Both the position numbers and the translations under genes were made by a program. From the NCBI GenBank assembly GCA_041946825.1, contig JBHGBD010000027.1, forward strand, positions 4,597-68,596: a stretch of 64,000 bases of DNA, read 5' to 3'. Position 1 is the stretch's first letter. Each line of letters begins with the position of its first letter. This DNA is from CAZTHM01 sp041946825. GTDB lineage: Bacteria; Acidobacteriota; Terriglobia; UBA7540. The notes beneath the pieces were generated by a model that saw only the letters and a list, made by a program, of their open reading frames with translations, ran no database searches and was not told where the DNA came from. This document shows positions 34,541 to 43,333 of the stretch, one piece after another.

Positions 34541-36363
34541 GGCTCTCCTGCCTCGCGGGTGATTCCTCTCAGCCAGCCTTCACGAATGCGCCGCTGCCGG
34601 GGCGTGGCCTGTTTCCGCTCGCCCACGCGATAAAGGGTCTGGGTCTCTCCGCCCAAAACGAATTCGATCGCAAGCTCCCGCCCCGCGCGCCGGACGCGGA
34701 GCCGCAATGTCTGCCCGGGTTTCATGCGCGCGATCATATCTTCGAGGTTTCTCTCCAGGCGTTTGCCGTCCAGTTCGATGATTTCGTCTCCGGCTTCGAG
34801 CCCCGCCTTTTGGGCGTTGCCGCCGCGCTCGACGGATTCCACCTGGACCGGCATCTCAAACCCTGCCACGGTGCGGAAACCCGGCGCCGGGCGCTCCACC
34901 GTTTCGCTGCTGAGCGTCAGACCGGCATAGCCGAGGAATCGCTCGTAGTCCAATTCCCGCGTGCCGTCAACGTAGTCGGCGAAGAACTGGTTCACGTCCT
35001 CGAACCGCGGCGCGAGGCTGGCGGCGATGGCAATCAAATCCTGCTGCCGGTAGAAGCGATTGCGGCGGGCGAAATCCTCGTTCAACCGTCGCATCAGGTC
35101 GTCGAGCGAGTGCCGGTTGCCGCTCCCCTGGCGAATCGCCAGGTCGAGCAGGAAACCGACCAGTGCGCCCTTGTTGTAGTAGGAGATGCTCCGCTCGGGG
35201 CGCAAATAGTCGGGATACTTCTCCAGCCAGGCTTCCCGCCCCGCCAGAACCACGCTCTGCCGGAGGCGAGCCGGCCGGGCCTGGAGGATTTGAATCTCCC
35301 CAGCCAGCCGCTGATAGAATGCCTCGCGGGAAATCAGCCCGGCGCGCAGCACGGCGTACTGCTGGTAAGTGCTGGCAAAGCCCTCTGCGAACCACAGGTC
35401 GCGCGTGTCGTTCCCGTGGACGTAGTCCACCGGCTCGAGACTTTGGGGGCGGATGCGCTTGACGTCCCAGGCGTGGAAGAACTCGTGCGCGAGAACGGTC
35501 TCGAGGCCGCTCCAATCGTCGCGGAGTTGCGCGGCCGAGTAGCTGATCGCCGTGCCGCTTCGGTGTTCCATGCCGCCGCCGCTTTCCTCCAGAAAATGCA
35601 GGAAGAAGGTGTAGCGCGAAAAAGGGACGTCCTGCATCGCCGCGGTCTCGGCCGCCGTGATCTTTTCGATCGTCTCGAGTAGTCGCGAAGAGGAATATGC
35701 CGAACGGCCGGCGTGAACGATCACGCGGTAGGTTGCCCCGCCCTGCCGGTAGCTGTACTCGTCGAAGCTCCCCGCCTCCGCCGGGCAATCGGCAAGGTCG
35801 TCATAATCGGCGGCGACGAACTCGCCGGGAGAAGTCTCGTTCTCGAGCAGCGTCGCGAGTTTCCACTTCTCGGGCAGAAGAAACTTGACCGTCATCGGGC
35901 GGGCGCGGTCCCCGGGAAGATAGAAAAGCAGCAAGGCAAAGTTCATGAAGGCGTGCTCCTCTGTGAGCGCGGCGGAGAACGGGCCTTCCTGATTGGCGAA
36001 GACGGCGTAGCGGATTTCCAGGTGCGCGCAGGAAGACTCGCCGCTGCGCCAGGTGTTGAGGTCAACGCGTTCGAGCGCCTGGGGCCGGCCGTCGCAGCGC
36101 GCCTCGACGTCCTGAACGTTGCGCACGAAATCGCGAAACTGATAGAGGGCGTTCCAGGCGGGAAACTGAATTTCCGTCCCCGGCAGCGAGCCAGGCACGG
36201 TCATCGTGACGCCAATCAGGTGCGTGGCGGGCTGGCGCAAATCGAGCGTGTAAGCCACCGGCGGCCTGGCCTGGCCAAAGAGCGGCGCGGCCGCGACGCA
36301 ATATACTAAGAGTCGCCAGGAAAGCGTGGTTTTGCGCAGCACAGCGGCTATCTTAACATCCAT
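34537..36363 (-). CDS. M61 family (glycyl aminopeptidase-like) metallopeptidase with PDZ domain
   Basis: A 608-residue exported peptidase with a signal segment at 14-31. The zinc site is HEFFHAWD (His293, Glu294, His297) with the third ligand Glu327 in WFAEGFAS, as in gluzincins. An N-terminal immunoglobulin-like part precedes it, and a PDZ domain closes the protein (KAGLEAGDEIIELDGKRL and LRLRVRRAGRELAIE). M61 enzymes release N-terminal Gly or Ala residues in the periplasm or envelope. The frame is open 46 codons further, but ATG at 36363 gives the signal peptide directly. Coupled to plsC by a four-base overlap; the functional link to plsC is not obvious. Confidence 0.9.
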   Translation of the reverse strand: MDVKIAAVLRKTTLSWRLLVYCVAAAPLFGQARPPVAYTLDLRQPATHLIGVTMTVPGSLPGTEIQFPAWNALYQFRDFVRNVQDVEARCDGRPQALERVDLNTWRSGESSCAHLEIRYAVFANQEGPFSAALTEEHAFMNFALLLFYLPGDRARPMTVKFLLPEKWKLATLLENETSPGEFVAADYDDLADCPAEAGSFDEYSYRQGGATYRVIVHAGRSAYSSSRLLETIEKITAAETAAMQDVPFSRYTFFLHFLEESGGGMEHRSGTAISYSAAQLRDDWSGLETVLAHEFFHAWDVKRIRPQSLEPVDYVHGNDTRDLWFAEGFASTYQQYAVLRAGLISREAFYQRLAGEIQILQARPARLRQSVVLAGREAWLEKYPDYLRPERSISYYNKGALVGFLLDLAIRQGSGNRHSLDDLMRRLNEDFARRNRFYRQQDLIAIAASLAPRFEDVNQFFADYVDGTRELDYERFLGYAGLTLSSETVERPAPGFRTVAGFEMPVQVESVERGGNAQKAGLEAGDEIIELDGKRLERNLEDMIARMKPGQTLRLRVRRAGRELAIEFVLGGETQTLYRVGERKQATPRQRRIREGWLRGITREAGEP

Positions 36364-36442
36364 TCGCGTGAGGTCTTGGTTCGGGCGATGACACCGGGTT
36401 ATTGTCCTCCGGAGGAGTTCCGAGGTTTTCCATCGGGACGTC

Positions 36443-36533
36443 GAAGGATCTCCGCAGTTGTCTTTACACCCAGTGGTACAAATCGCGGAAAAGGAACTCA
36501 AGAAAATCCTTCGCTGCGCTCAGGGTGACAGAC
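36443..36533. repeat. Dispersed repeat with inverted ends (CTTCGCTGCGCTCAG type)
   Basis: The segment begins with GAAGGAT (36443-36449) and ends with ATCCTTCGCTGCGCTCAGGG (36506 onward), so GAAGGAT/ATCCTTC are inverted. A diverged half copy occurs at 38422-38440. This sequence type is a familiar intergenic repeat in several bacterial genomes. It lies between the M61 peptidase and permease genes. Confidence 0.5.
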
Positions 36534-36549
36534 GGGCGCTGACGGCTCT

Positions 36550-37902
36550 TCACCTTTTCCTGAACGCCACGCGGTAGAGCACCGCGCCGCTCGCCACGGT
36601 CAGCAGGGCCAGAGCGGATTCCCTCGGGCGAAGGAAGAGCGTGTAAGCCAGCATCCAGGCGCTCATGGTGACGAAAAGCCCTGGGACAAGCGGGTACCCC
36701 CAATCGACCGCCGGCAGACGCTTCCAGCCGGGGCGGCGGCGCAGGCGGAAGAGCCCCGCCGTGGCCAGCGCGGCAAAAAGTATCAGCGCAAAACCGATGT
36801 AATACATCAGCCGCTCGAACGTTCCGGTCAGAATCATGACGGCGGAAGCGAGCGTTTGATAGAGGATGGCCTGGACGGGCGTCTGCCAACTGGGATGGAC
36901 GCTCGCGGCGCCGCGGAAAAAGCAACCGTCCTGCGCCATGGCGTAATAGACGCGCGGCCCGACGATCACCATGGCGCTGACGCAGGAGAGAATTCCCACG
37001 GCCATGACCAGGCTGAAGACATTTCCGCCGGCCTCACCAAAAAGCGCTCCCGCCGACTGCGCTCCCACCGCCACCACGCCTTTCAACGACTCGAGTGGAA
37101 GCGCGTAGATGAAAGCGATGTTCAGCGCAAGATAAATGAATGCCACGAGGCCGGTCCCGGCGACGAGCGCCCACGGCAGCGTGCGCTCCGGAGTTTTCAT
37201 TTCCTCGGCAACGTAAGTCGCGGCGTTCCAGCCACTGTACGCAAACATCACAAAGATCAGCGAGACGGCGAATTGCGCGGGTACGCTGTGGGTCGAAGTG
37301 CGAACTGCGAGCTGCGAAAAGTGAACCCAATTCCCATTGCCGATCGTGTACGCCAGAATTAGAAACGCACCAAGGACAGTCAGCTTCAGCGCGGTCAGCA
37401 CCGTCTGGAGCTTGGCGGCAAAATGAATCCCCAGAATATTGACCGCGGCGAACACGCAGACCACCGCCACGGCCAAGCCCTGGCCCTTGCCCCAATGCAA
37501 CCCGGCGAAAGTCCGCGCGGCTTCACTTTGTACCGCCAGGGACGGGAAGAAGTGGCTGAGATATTCGGAAAACGCCAGCGCGCCTGCTGCGACAGGAGCG
37601 GCGAAACCGGCGAAAAACGAAATCCACCCGCTCAGGAACCCCCACGCGGGGCCCCACGCCTCGCGCAGGAACACGTAATCGCCGCCCGAGCGAGGGAAAT
37701 TGATTCCGAGCTCCGCGTAGGAAAAGCAGCCGGCCAAAGCCACCACTCCCCCCGCGCACCACACCGCCAGTACGACCGGCGGCGCGCCGAGATCGCCGGC
37801 CAGGAAGCCGGTGGTTGTAAAGATGCCGGTGCCGATCATGTTCGAGACCACGATAGCCGTGGCGCTCAGGAAGGTCAGTTCGCGGCGTAACGATGGCGGC
37901 AT
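36550..37902 (-). CDS. APC-family amino acid permease
   Basis: Secondary transporter with about 12 hydrophobic segments in 450 residues. The first helix carries the substrate-binding GTGIF motif (VVSNMIGTGIFTTTGF), and SYAELGINFPRSGGDYVFLREAWGP is the APC consensus after helix 2. Closest in character to the LAT/basic amino acid transporters; the exact substrate is not predictable. The ATG at 37902 leaves about ten residues before helix 1; ATG 37932 is an alternative. Transcribed alone, divergently from the small gene at 38081. Confidence 0.9.
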   Translation of the reverse strand: MPPSLRRELTFLSATAIVVSNMIGTGIFTTTGFLAGDLGAPPVVLAVWCAGGVVALAGCFSYAELGINFPRSGGDYVFLREAWGPAWGFLSGWISFFAGFAAPVAAGALAFSEYLSHFFPSLAVQSEAARTFAGLHWGKGQGLAVAVVCVFAAVNILGIHFAAKLQTVLTALKLTVLGAFLILAYTIGNGNWVHFSQLAVRTSTHSVPAQFAVSLIFVMFAYSGWNAATYVAEEMKTPERTLPWALVAGTGLVAFIYLALNIAFIYALPLESLKGVVAVGAQSAGALFGEAGGNVFSLVMAVGILSCVSAMVIVGPRVYYAMAQDGCFFRGAASVHPSWQTPVQAILYQTLASAVMILTGTFERLMYYIGFALILFAALATAGLFRLRRRPGWKRLPAVDWGYPLVPGLFVTMSAWMLAYTLFLRPRESALALLTVASGAVLYRVAFRKR

Positions 37903-38012
37903 GAGATTTTCGTTTCCGGGGCGAGGGGCCATCCCGGCGAAATCAAAGAGACTAGAATCGAAGCTCTTGCGCTGCAAGCGAATTCTTATTGCCCCACGAT
38001 CCGTGGCGGCGC

Positions 38013-38041
38013 TCGACAACGCGCGACGCGCTGGCTACAAT
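38013..38041 (+). promoter_or_regulatory. Sigma70-type promoter for the small gene at 38081
   Basis: TCGACA (38013-38018), a spacer of exactly 17 bases, then TACAAT (38036-38041). Transcription would start near 38048, which fixes the next start codon at or after TTG 38081. Confidence 0.6.
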
Positions 38042-38080
38042 CTAGAATCGCAAGCAACACTGGCAGTCTGGGTGGCTGCA

Positions 38081-38362
38081 TTGGCTCGAAACCCTCTCGA
38101 CCTGGGAAGAGAACTCGATGCCGTTATGGCTCGACTCCGAGAGTGCGGTCACGAGACCCAGGCCGAGGAGTTACGGAAAATCGTGCACGGCACGGCATGG
38201 AGCAGCAGCTCGGAAATGCTGGGCGAAATCGGGTTGTGCATTCTACGGATCCAGCGCGATGCGGGGGCCAAGCTTCCCAAGGAAATTCAGATTGGCCTCG
38301 AACGATGCCTGGGGGCCGTGCGAGAGACGTGGCCGGCGATAAAACTATCGCGGGCTCGATGA
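38081..38362 (+). CDS. Small helical protein of unknown function
   Basis: A 93-residue protein, not recognised. It looks real because helices are amphipathic and the composition is balanced (for example ELDAVMARLRECGHETQAEEL and LGEIGLCILRIQRDAG). The reading frame stays open upstream into the permease gene, but the promoter at 38013-38041 limits the start to TTG 38081 or ATG 38126. No signal peptide or motif. It lies in a plus-strand run before two exported methyltransferases, separated from them by a repeat remnant. Confidence 0.5.
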   Translation: MARNPLDLGRELDAVMARLRECGHETQAEELRKIVHGTAWSSSSEMLGEIGLCILRIQRDAGAKLPKEIQIGLERCLGAVRETWPAIKLSRAR

Positions 38363-38421
38363 TCCGTCGTCCTCAGTTTGGCGAGGCATCTGAAGGAATG
38401 GCTGTTGCATGGGAAATCCCG

Positions 38422-38440
38422 ATTCCTCGCTGCGCTGAGA
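38422..38440. repeat. Partial copy of the CTTCGCTGCGCTCAG-type repeat
   Basis: ATTCCTCGCTGCGCTGAGAA matches the right end of the element at 36506-36525 in about 15 of 20 positions. It lies in the 121-base spacer before the exported methyltransferase gene. Confidence 0.4.
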
Positions 38441-38483
38441 AAGAACGATCGAGTGTTTTCGTCCGCAGAAAGGAAAGGAATCT

Positions 38484-39074
38484 ATGCTGAAGATAAAACC
38501 GCGCCGAGGGCTGGGGGTTCTTGCAAGCACAATGACGGTATTCGTCCTTTACTTCCCGGCGGCCTTGGCGCAGGACGCCGTCTCCCATCAGTTAGGCGAG
38601 CAGACCGACAAGCTGGCCCCATTCGTCCCCACGCCCCTCAACGTGGTCGAGGAGATGCTCAAGTTCGCCAAGGTTGACGAGTACGACCGCGTCTACGACC
38701 TGGGCTCCGGTGATGGGCGGATCGTCATCATGGCGGCGCAGAAATTCAAAGCCGAGGCGGTCGGCGTCGAGATGGACGACACGCTGTACAAACAATCTAT
38801 GGACCGTATCGCCGAGCTTGGCCTCTCGAAACGCGCCAAGATCCTTCACGAAAACATGTACAAAGTCAGCTTGAAACCTGCCACCGTGATCACGCTCTAC
38901 CTGCTTACCAGCGTCAACGAGCGGCTGCGTCCCATTCTGGAACGCGATCTTCGGCCAGGCGTCCGGGTTGTGACGCATGACTTCAAGGTGCCGGGCTGGG
39001 ACTTTAAGGATTCGAAAGTCGTGATGTCGGATACAGGCATTTCGCACACGCTTTACCTCTACGTCCGGCCATAA
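38484..39074 (+). CDS. Exported class I SAM-dependent methyltransferase (FAM173-like)
   Basis: A 196-residue methyltransferase with an N-terminal signal sequence (VLASTMTVFVLYFPAALAQDA). The core shows the SAM-binding motif I VYDLGSGDGRIVI preceded by PFVPTPLNVVEEMLKFA, the arrangement of the FAM173/lysine-methyltransferase-like group, then VGVEMDD (motif II) and a VITLYLLTSVNERLRP strand. The substrate is unknown; protein lysine is only a family hint. The ATG at 38484 is well supported by AAGGAAAGGAA. An exported SAM enzyme is biochemically odd because SAM is cytoplasmic; the hydrophobic segment might instead be a membrane anchor with the domain inside. It is followed after 26 bases by another exported methyltransferase. 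Confidence 0.8.
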   Translation: MLKIKPRRGLGVLASTMTVFVLYFPAALAQDAVSHQLGEQTDKLAPFVPTPLNVVEEMLKFAKVDEYDRVYDLGSGDGRIVIMAAQKFKAEAVGVEMDDTLYKQSMDRIAELGLSKRAKILHENMYKVSLKPATVITLYLLTSVNERLRPILERDLRPGVRVVTHDFKVPGWDFKDSKVVMSDTGISHTLYLYVRP

Positions 39075-39100
39075 GGTTCTTCGCCTCCCCGGAGGATGGT

Positions 39101-39868
39101 GTGAACTCTCTCCTTTCCTCCTTCAGAGTGGTCGCGCTGGTTCTCGCGGGATTTGTGCTGCGGCAATGCGATCCGGCGGGAGGCAATCTCCCGCTTTCCA
39201 GCGAGAGCGCGCGGCAGGAATCTGCGGGCACCGGCGCGCTGGGCCGGGCGCGCGAGCGTATGGTCCGCGAGCAGATTGAAGCCCGTGGCGTGCGCGACGC
39301 GCGCGTCCTGGCGGCCATGCGCAAGGTGCCGCGCCACCTCTTTGTCCCCGGCGAACTCCAGGCTCAGGCGTACTGGGATCAGCCACTTCCCATCGGCCAC
39401 CGGCAGACGATCTCTCAGCCGTATATCGTCGCCTTCATGTCGGAGGCGATGGAGCTCAACCCCGATGACCGCGTGCTCGAAATCGGCACGGGGTCCGGAT
39501 ATCAGGCGGCGATTCTGGCGGAGCTCGTCCGCGAGGTTTGGTCCATCGAGATCGTCGAGCCCTTGGGAAAGGAAGCTGCCGCGCGGCTGAAGGATCTGGG
39601 ATATGAACGCGTCAAGCTGCGCATTGGCGACGGCTACCGCGGGTGGCCGGAGGCGGCGCCGTTCGACGCGATTATGGTAACTGCCGCGCCGGACCACGTT
39701 CCACCCGCGCTCGTGGAGCAACTTGGCGAGGGCGGGCGGCTGGTGCTACCGGTCGGGCGATTCAGTCAGGATTTGCTGCGCGTCCGGCGGACGGCGAAAG
39801 GGATCGTGCAAGAGAATCTGCTTCCCGTCCGGTTTGTGCCCATGGTGGGCGAGGCGGAGAAGAATTAG
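39101..39868 (+). CDS. pcm: Protein-L-isoaspartate O-methyltransferase, exported form
   Basis: Repairs damaged proteins by methylating L-isoaspartyl residues. The 255 residues contain the Pcm signature throughout: REQIEARGVRDARVLAAMRKVPRH, QPLPIGHRQTISQPYIVAFM, VLEIGTGSGYQAAIL (SAM motif I) and LVLPVGRFSQDLLRV. Compared with the cytoplasmic enzyme it has about 50 extra N-terminal residues with a hydrophobic segment (VVALVLAGFVL) followed by RQC, an imperfect lipobox; it may be periplasmic or anchored. GTG start at 39101. Probably co-transcribed with the preceding methyltransferase. It ends 15 bases from the convergent dapF stop. Confidence 0.93.
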   Translation: MNSLLSSFRVVALVLAGFVLRQCDPAGGNLPLSSESARQESAGTGALGRARERMVREQIEARGVRDARVLAAMRKVPRHLFVPGELQAQAYWDQPLPIGHRQTISQPYIVAFMSEAMELNPDDRVLEIGTGSGYQAAILAELVREVWSIEIVEPLGKEAAARLKDLGYERVKLRIGDGYRGWPEAAPFDAIMVTAAPDHVPPALVEQLGEGGRLVLPVGRFSQDLLRVRRTAKGIVQENLLPVRFVPMVGEAEKN

Positions 39869-39883
39869 AAATACGATGGCGGC

Positions 39884-40732
39884 TTATCCACGATAGTAAT
39901 ACGTCCCCTGCATAATTTCTTCCGCCGGGCCGGTCAGTGTAACTTCCTTTCCTTCCGGCCAGGCAACGATCAATTCCCCGCCCGGAGTCTTCACGGCGAC
40001 CTTGCGCTTGGTCAGGCCATTCAGGATGCAGGCCACCGTCGCCGCGCACGACCCCGTCCCGGAGGACATCGTCTCGCCGACGCCACGTTCCCAGAATCGC
40101 ACCTGGATTTCCTCTCGGGAAACTACTTTGACGAACTCCACGTTGGTGCGGTTCGGGAACAGCTCGCTGTTTTCGATCTCATTTCCCAGGCGCGCCCAGT
40201 CGATCGCCGAGTGATCGCCGACCATAATTGTGCAATGGGGATTACCCATCGAGGTTATGGTTGCGCGCAAAACGCCGCGCTGGGTGCGAAGCGGAAATCC
40301 CAGCACGGGCCGGGAGCCGCCTCCCTTGAATGGAATCTTCCGCGGGCTGAGAATGGGCTTTCCCATCGAGACGCGAAACAGCCAATGCCCGCCGTCGGAT
40401 TTGAGGATCTGGAGCGTCTTCAGTCCAGCCAGGGTTTCGATCTGGAGCGGCTTCTTGACTCCCACGCGCGCGGCGAGGTATGCCGCGGCGCAGCGGATGC
40501 CGTTGCCCGACATCTCGGCTTCGCTGCCATCGGCGTTAAAAAAGCGGAAACGCGCGTGGTGCCGTCGGCTCCTGGGGGGCAGGACCGCCACGAGCCCATC
40601 GGCGCCCACGCCCGTCGAGCGCGCGCAAATCCCCCCGGCAAGTTGGGGCAATGATTCCGACACATCCCGCCCGTCGAGCACTACAAAATCGTTGGACAAC
40701 CCGTGCAGCTTGGAAAAGGGGATCTCCATCAT
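39884..40732 (-). CDS. dapF: Diaminopimelate epimerase
   Basis: Converts LL- to meso-diaminopimelate for lysine and peptidoglycan synthesis. The 282 residues are two mirror-like halves, each with a catalytic cysteine: MSGNGIRCAAAYL and SSGTGSCAATVA. The start FSKLHGLSNDFVVLDG is typical except that the usual GLGNDF reads GLSNDF. ATG at 40732 (with another ATG at 40729); the longer frame adds 13 unrelated codons. Last gene of the seven-gene minus-strand series that begins with the acyl-CoA dehydrogenase, 74 bases after the GT39 gene. Confidence 0.95.
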   Translation of the reverse strand: MMEIPFSKLHGLSNDFVVLDGRDVSESLPQLAGGICARSTGVGADGLVAVLPPRSRRHHARFRFFNADGSEAEMSGNGIRCAAAYLAARVGVKKPLQIETLAGLKTLQILKSDGGHWLFRVSMGKPILSPRKIPFKGGGSRPVLGFPLRTQRGVLRATITSMGNPHCTIMVGDHSAIDWARLGNEIENSELFPNRTNVEFVKVVSREEIQVRFWERGVGETMSSGTGSCAATVACILNGLTKRKVAVKTPGGELIVAWPEGKEVTLTGPAEEIMQGTYYYRG

Positions 40733-40806
40733 GGTATTTGTCGTCGCCTCGCTGGTTTGCGGCCCGAACAAGTCTTTACGGAAACGCGCCGAGCGTCAAG
40801 CGCAAT

Positions 40807-42399
40807 TCACGGCTCATGGCGGCGGTAAATCGCCACATTCCCTTCCCCGGGAAATCGCCCTTTGAAGACGAGGGCGAAGCCAGAAAAAGATTCCGGGTAA
40901 GCTTTCATCAAATCGTCAACTTCATCCCCATCGGAGCGGATAATCCATTCGACCAGCTTGCCCGGGTCCCTCCGGAGGCGGTCGCGATAGGTTCGGTTGG
41001 TTGCGCTGAGAGTCTTGCGAAGCGGGATTCCGACCCCGATCATGACGCAGGGCCATTTCCCGGTCGCCATCAACAGATTCTGACCATCGTACCCCCCCTT
41101 CAATGCCCGGATAACCGCCTGCTGTTTTTCGGAGCGACAGGGAGTATTGACGACGCCCTCTTTGGCCACCGCGAGTTCTGCGGCGCCCGGCGAGGCGATT
41201 TGAATTGCCTGCCCGAGAATCAAAGCCAGTAGAATCGCCGCCAGTGTCCAGCGCAGGCGGGCCGGAACGCTCGAAGGGAGAAGAAACGAGGGTAAGATGG
41301 CCGCCGCCGGGAGTAATTCCATCCCCAGCCGGAGGTTGTAATACGTGTTGGGGAAGAGTGTCGGGACGTAGAGCGGGACCGCCGAGTGCGCGATTCCCTG
41401 AACGTTGAAGGCAAGGGGCACCAGAAAAATCAGCGCCGCCGAGCGCCGTGAGCGTTCACGCCTGTCCACGGCCCATACGATCAGGCCCAGCAGCGCCAGC
41501 GCCAGCGGCCACACTCCGATAACGAGCTTCAGATCTTCCAGAAAGTAGCGCGCCGCAACCCGCAGGTTGCCGTCAGTAGGATAACGGAACGCGGTGGTGG
41601 CGAGCTGATGCGCGTATTGCGCCTGAGTCGACCCGGGGCCGTTGTAGAACTCCAGGGGATTTCCGAACTGATAGCTATTATGAAATAGCCAGAGGAGGGG
41701 CCCCGCTCCCGCGATGAGCGAAAACAGGGCGGCATGGCGTATGCGCCTGCGCCAACCCTGCGGGCTCGAAAACCATACCATCAAAACCTCAAAGGGCAGC
41801 AGGGCCCAGCCGTCGTAGCGAGTCAGTGTTCCGCAGAAGGCCGCCACGCCCGCCGCCACGAGAATTCGCACCCGCCCGGTTTCCTGGTAGCGGAAGAGCC
41901 CATAGACAGTCAGCACCATCCAGAGAATCGCCAGCGGTTCGGTGAGAGGCGTGCTCGCCAGGTAAAGCATGTTGGGGCAAAGGAGGAAGCCTGCCAACGC
42001 GAGAACCGCCGCGGCCAGGCTGCGACTCATGCGAAATCCCAACAAGAACAGGAGCCACGCGGCCAGCGCAAACGCCACCGTGGAGATGATTCCGCCCGCC
42101 AGCCCTGTCTTCCAGAGGAAATCGTTTGTGGCAAGTGGGGCTGCCAGCAAGTGCGTGAGCGGGAGCCAGACTGTTCCGATTTCCTGATACCCCGGGGTGA
42201 GCGAATCAAAAAACCGCCGCGCCCCTTCCATGTGCGACATCGCATCGCCGTAGAGGTTGATCAGCCCGCGCGAGTAGAAGAAATACAGGTTGGCGATGGC
42301 CACCGCCGAAATGACAAGCGCCACGGCGGCCTTCAATTTGATGGAGGGGTTTTCCGGCAAGACGCGGAGAGATGCAGCTTCACGCGCAGCTTCAAACAT
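40807..42399 (-). CDS. GT39/ArnT-like membrane glycosyltransferase
   Basis: Polytopic protein of 530 residues with about ten hydrophobic helices. The first loop contains LINLYGDAMSHMEGARRFFDSL, with the acidic residue expected for a lipid-phosphate-sugar-dependent GT-C enzyme, followed by conserved PLTHLLAAPLATNDFLW and a later TLTRYDGWALLPF. Likely transfers a sugar from a polyprenyl-phosphate donor to a lipid or protein at the outer face of the inner membrane; acceptor unknown. ATG at 42399 (the frame continues to TTG 42402), overlapping the preceding kinase stop by eight bases. Confidence 0.8.
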   Translation of the reverse strand: MFEAAREAASLRVLPENPSIKLKAAVALVISAVAIANLYFFYSRGLINLYGDAMSHMEGARRFFDSLTPGYQEIGTVWLPLTHLLAAPLATNDFLWKTGLAGGIISTVAFALAAWLLFLLGFRMSRSLAAAVLALAGFLLCPNMLYLASTPLTEPLAILWMVLTVYGLFRYQETGRVRILVAAGVAAFCGTLTRYDGWALLPFEVLMVWFSSPQGWRRRIRHAALFSLIAGAGPLLWLFHNSYQFGNPLEFYNGPGSTQAQYAHQLATTAFRYPTDGNLRVAARYFLEDLKLVIGVWPLALALLGLIVWAVDRRERSRRSAALIFLVPLAFNVQGIAHSAVPLYVPTLFPNTYYNLRLGMELLPAAAILPSFLLPSSVPARLRWTLAAILLALILGQAIQIASPGAAELAVAKEGVVNTPCRSEKQQAVIRALKGGYDGQNLLMATGKWPCVMIGVGIPLRKTLSATNRTYRDRLRRDPGKLVEWIIRSDGDEVDDLMKAYPESFSGFALVFKGRFPGEGNVAIYRRHEP

Positions 42400-43297
42400 C
42401 AAAGTGGGCCAGGTTTTTGAATTCCCGGAAGCGATCGCTGATCATCTGCGCGTCCAGTCGCAGAAGCCTGGCGAGGCCGAATTCTTCCACGGCAAAACTC
42501 GCCATGACCGAGCCGTATACCACGGCGCGGCGCAGGTTCGGCTCCGAGAGGTCGCCAGTCCGGGCAAGATGCCCCATGAATCCGCCGGCGAACGTGTCGC
42601 CCGCGCCGGTCGGGTCCTGAACTTCTTCGAGCGGCAGGCCGGGGGCAAAGAAGACCTTTCCCTCCGTGAAGAGGCTCGCTCCGTACTCGCCGCGCTTGAT
42701 GACCAGAATGCGCGGGCCCATTTTCCGGATGGCGGCAGCCGCACGGCAGAGATTCGAGATGCCGGAGAGGAGCCTGGCCTCGCCGTCGTTGATGACCAGA
42801 ACATCCACGGCGGCGAGCGCCTTGACGAGCTCAGCGTGCTTGCCATGGATCCAGTAGTTCATCGAGTCCAGCCCCACCAGGCGCGCCCGGGGCAATTGTC
42901 GCCGGACATGAAGCTGCAACTCCGGATCAATGTTGCCGAGGAAAACGTACTCGGTCTCCAGGTACGACGGCGGGATTTTGGGCACGAACTTTTCGAAGAC
43001 GTTCAGATGCGTTTCGAGGGTGTGCGCCTCGTTCATGTCGCCCTTGTATTCGCCGCGCCAGCGGAAGGTTTTGCCCGCGGCCCGCTCCACTCCCGTGATA
43101 TCAATCGCGCGGTCGGAAAACACTCGCATGTGCCGCTCGCCGAAATCTTCGCCCACCACGGCGACGACTCGCACCGGCGTGAACCAGCTTGCGGCAACGG
43201 AAAAATAGGTCGCCGCGCCGCCCAGGATCTCGTCCGCCTGGCCGTGCGGGGTGCGAATCGAGTCGAACGCCACCGAACCCACTACCAGTAATGACAT
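42392..43297 (-). CDS. PfkB-family carbohydrate/nucleoside kinase
   Basis: Ribokinase-like sugar kinase of 301 residues. The C-terminal PfkB signature with catalytic Asp is complete (DPTGAGDTFAGGF), and the N-terminus reads LLVVGSVAFDSIRTPHG followed by the GGAATYFSVAASWF substrate loop. The placement right after mtnP suggests phosphorylation of adenosine or a ribose product in methylthioadenosine or purine salvage; fructose or ribose kinase remains possible. The ATG at 43297 has a GGGGGA upstream; a further ATG at 43312 is in frame. Gap of 36 bases after mtnP and an overlap with GT39. Confidence 0.88.
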   Translation of the reverse strand: MSLLVVGSVAFDSIRTPHGQADEILGGAATYFSVAASWFTPVRVVAVVGEDFGERHMRVFSDRAIDITGVERAAGKTFRWRGEYKGDMNEAHTLETHLNVFEKFVPKIPPSYLETEYVFLGNIDPELQLHVRRQLPRARLVGLDSMNYWIHGKHAELVKALAAVDVLVINDGEARLLSGISNLCRAAAAIRKMGPRILVIKRGEYGASLFTEGKVFFAPGLPLEEVQDPTGAGDTFAGGFMGHLARTGDLSEPNLRRAVVYGSVMASFAVEEFGLARLLRLDAQMISDRFREFKNLAHFDV

Positions 43298-43333
43298 GCA
43301 GTTTTCCCCCAACCATCTGATGCGCCGCGCAGG

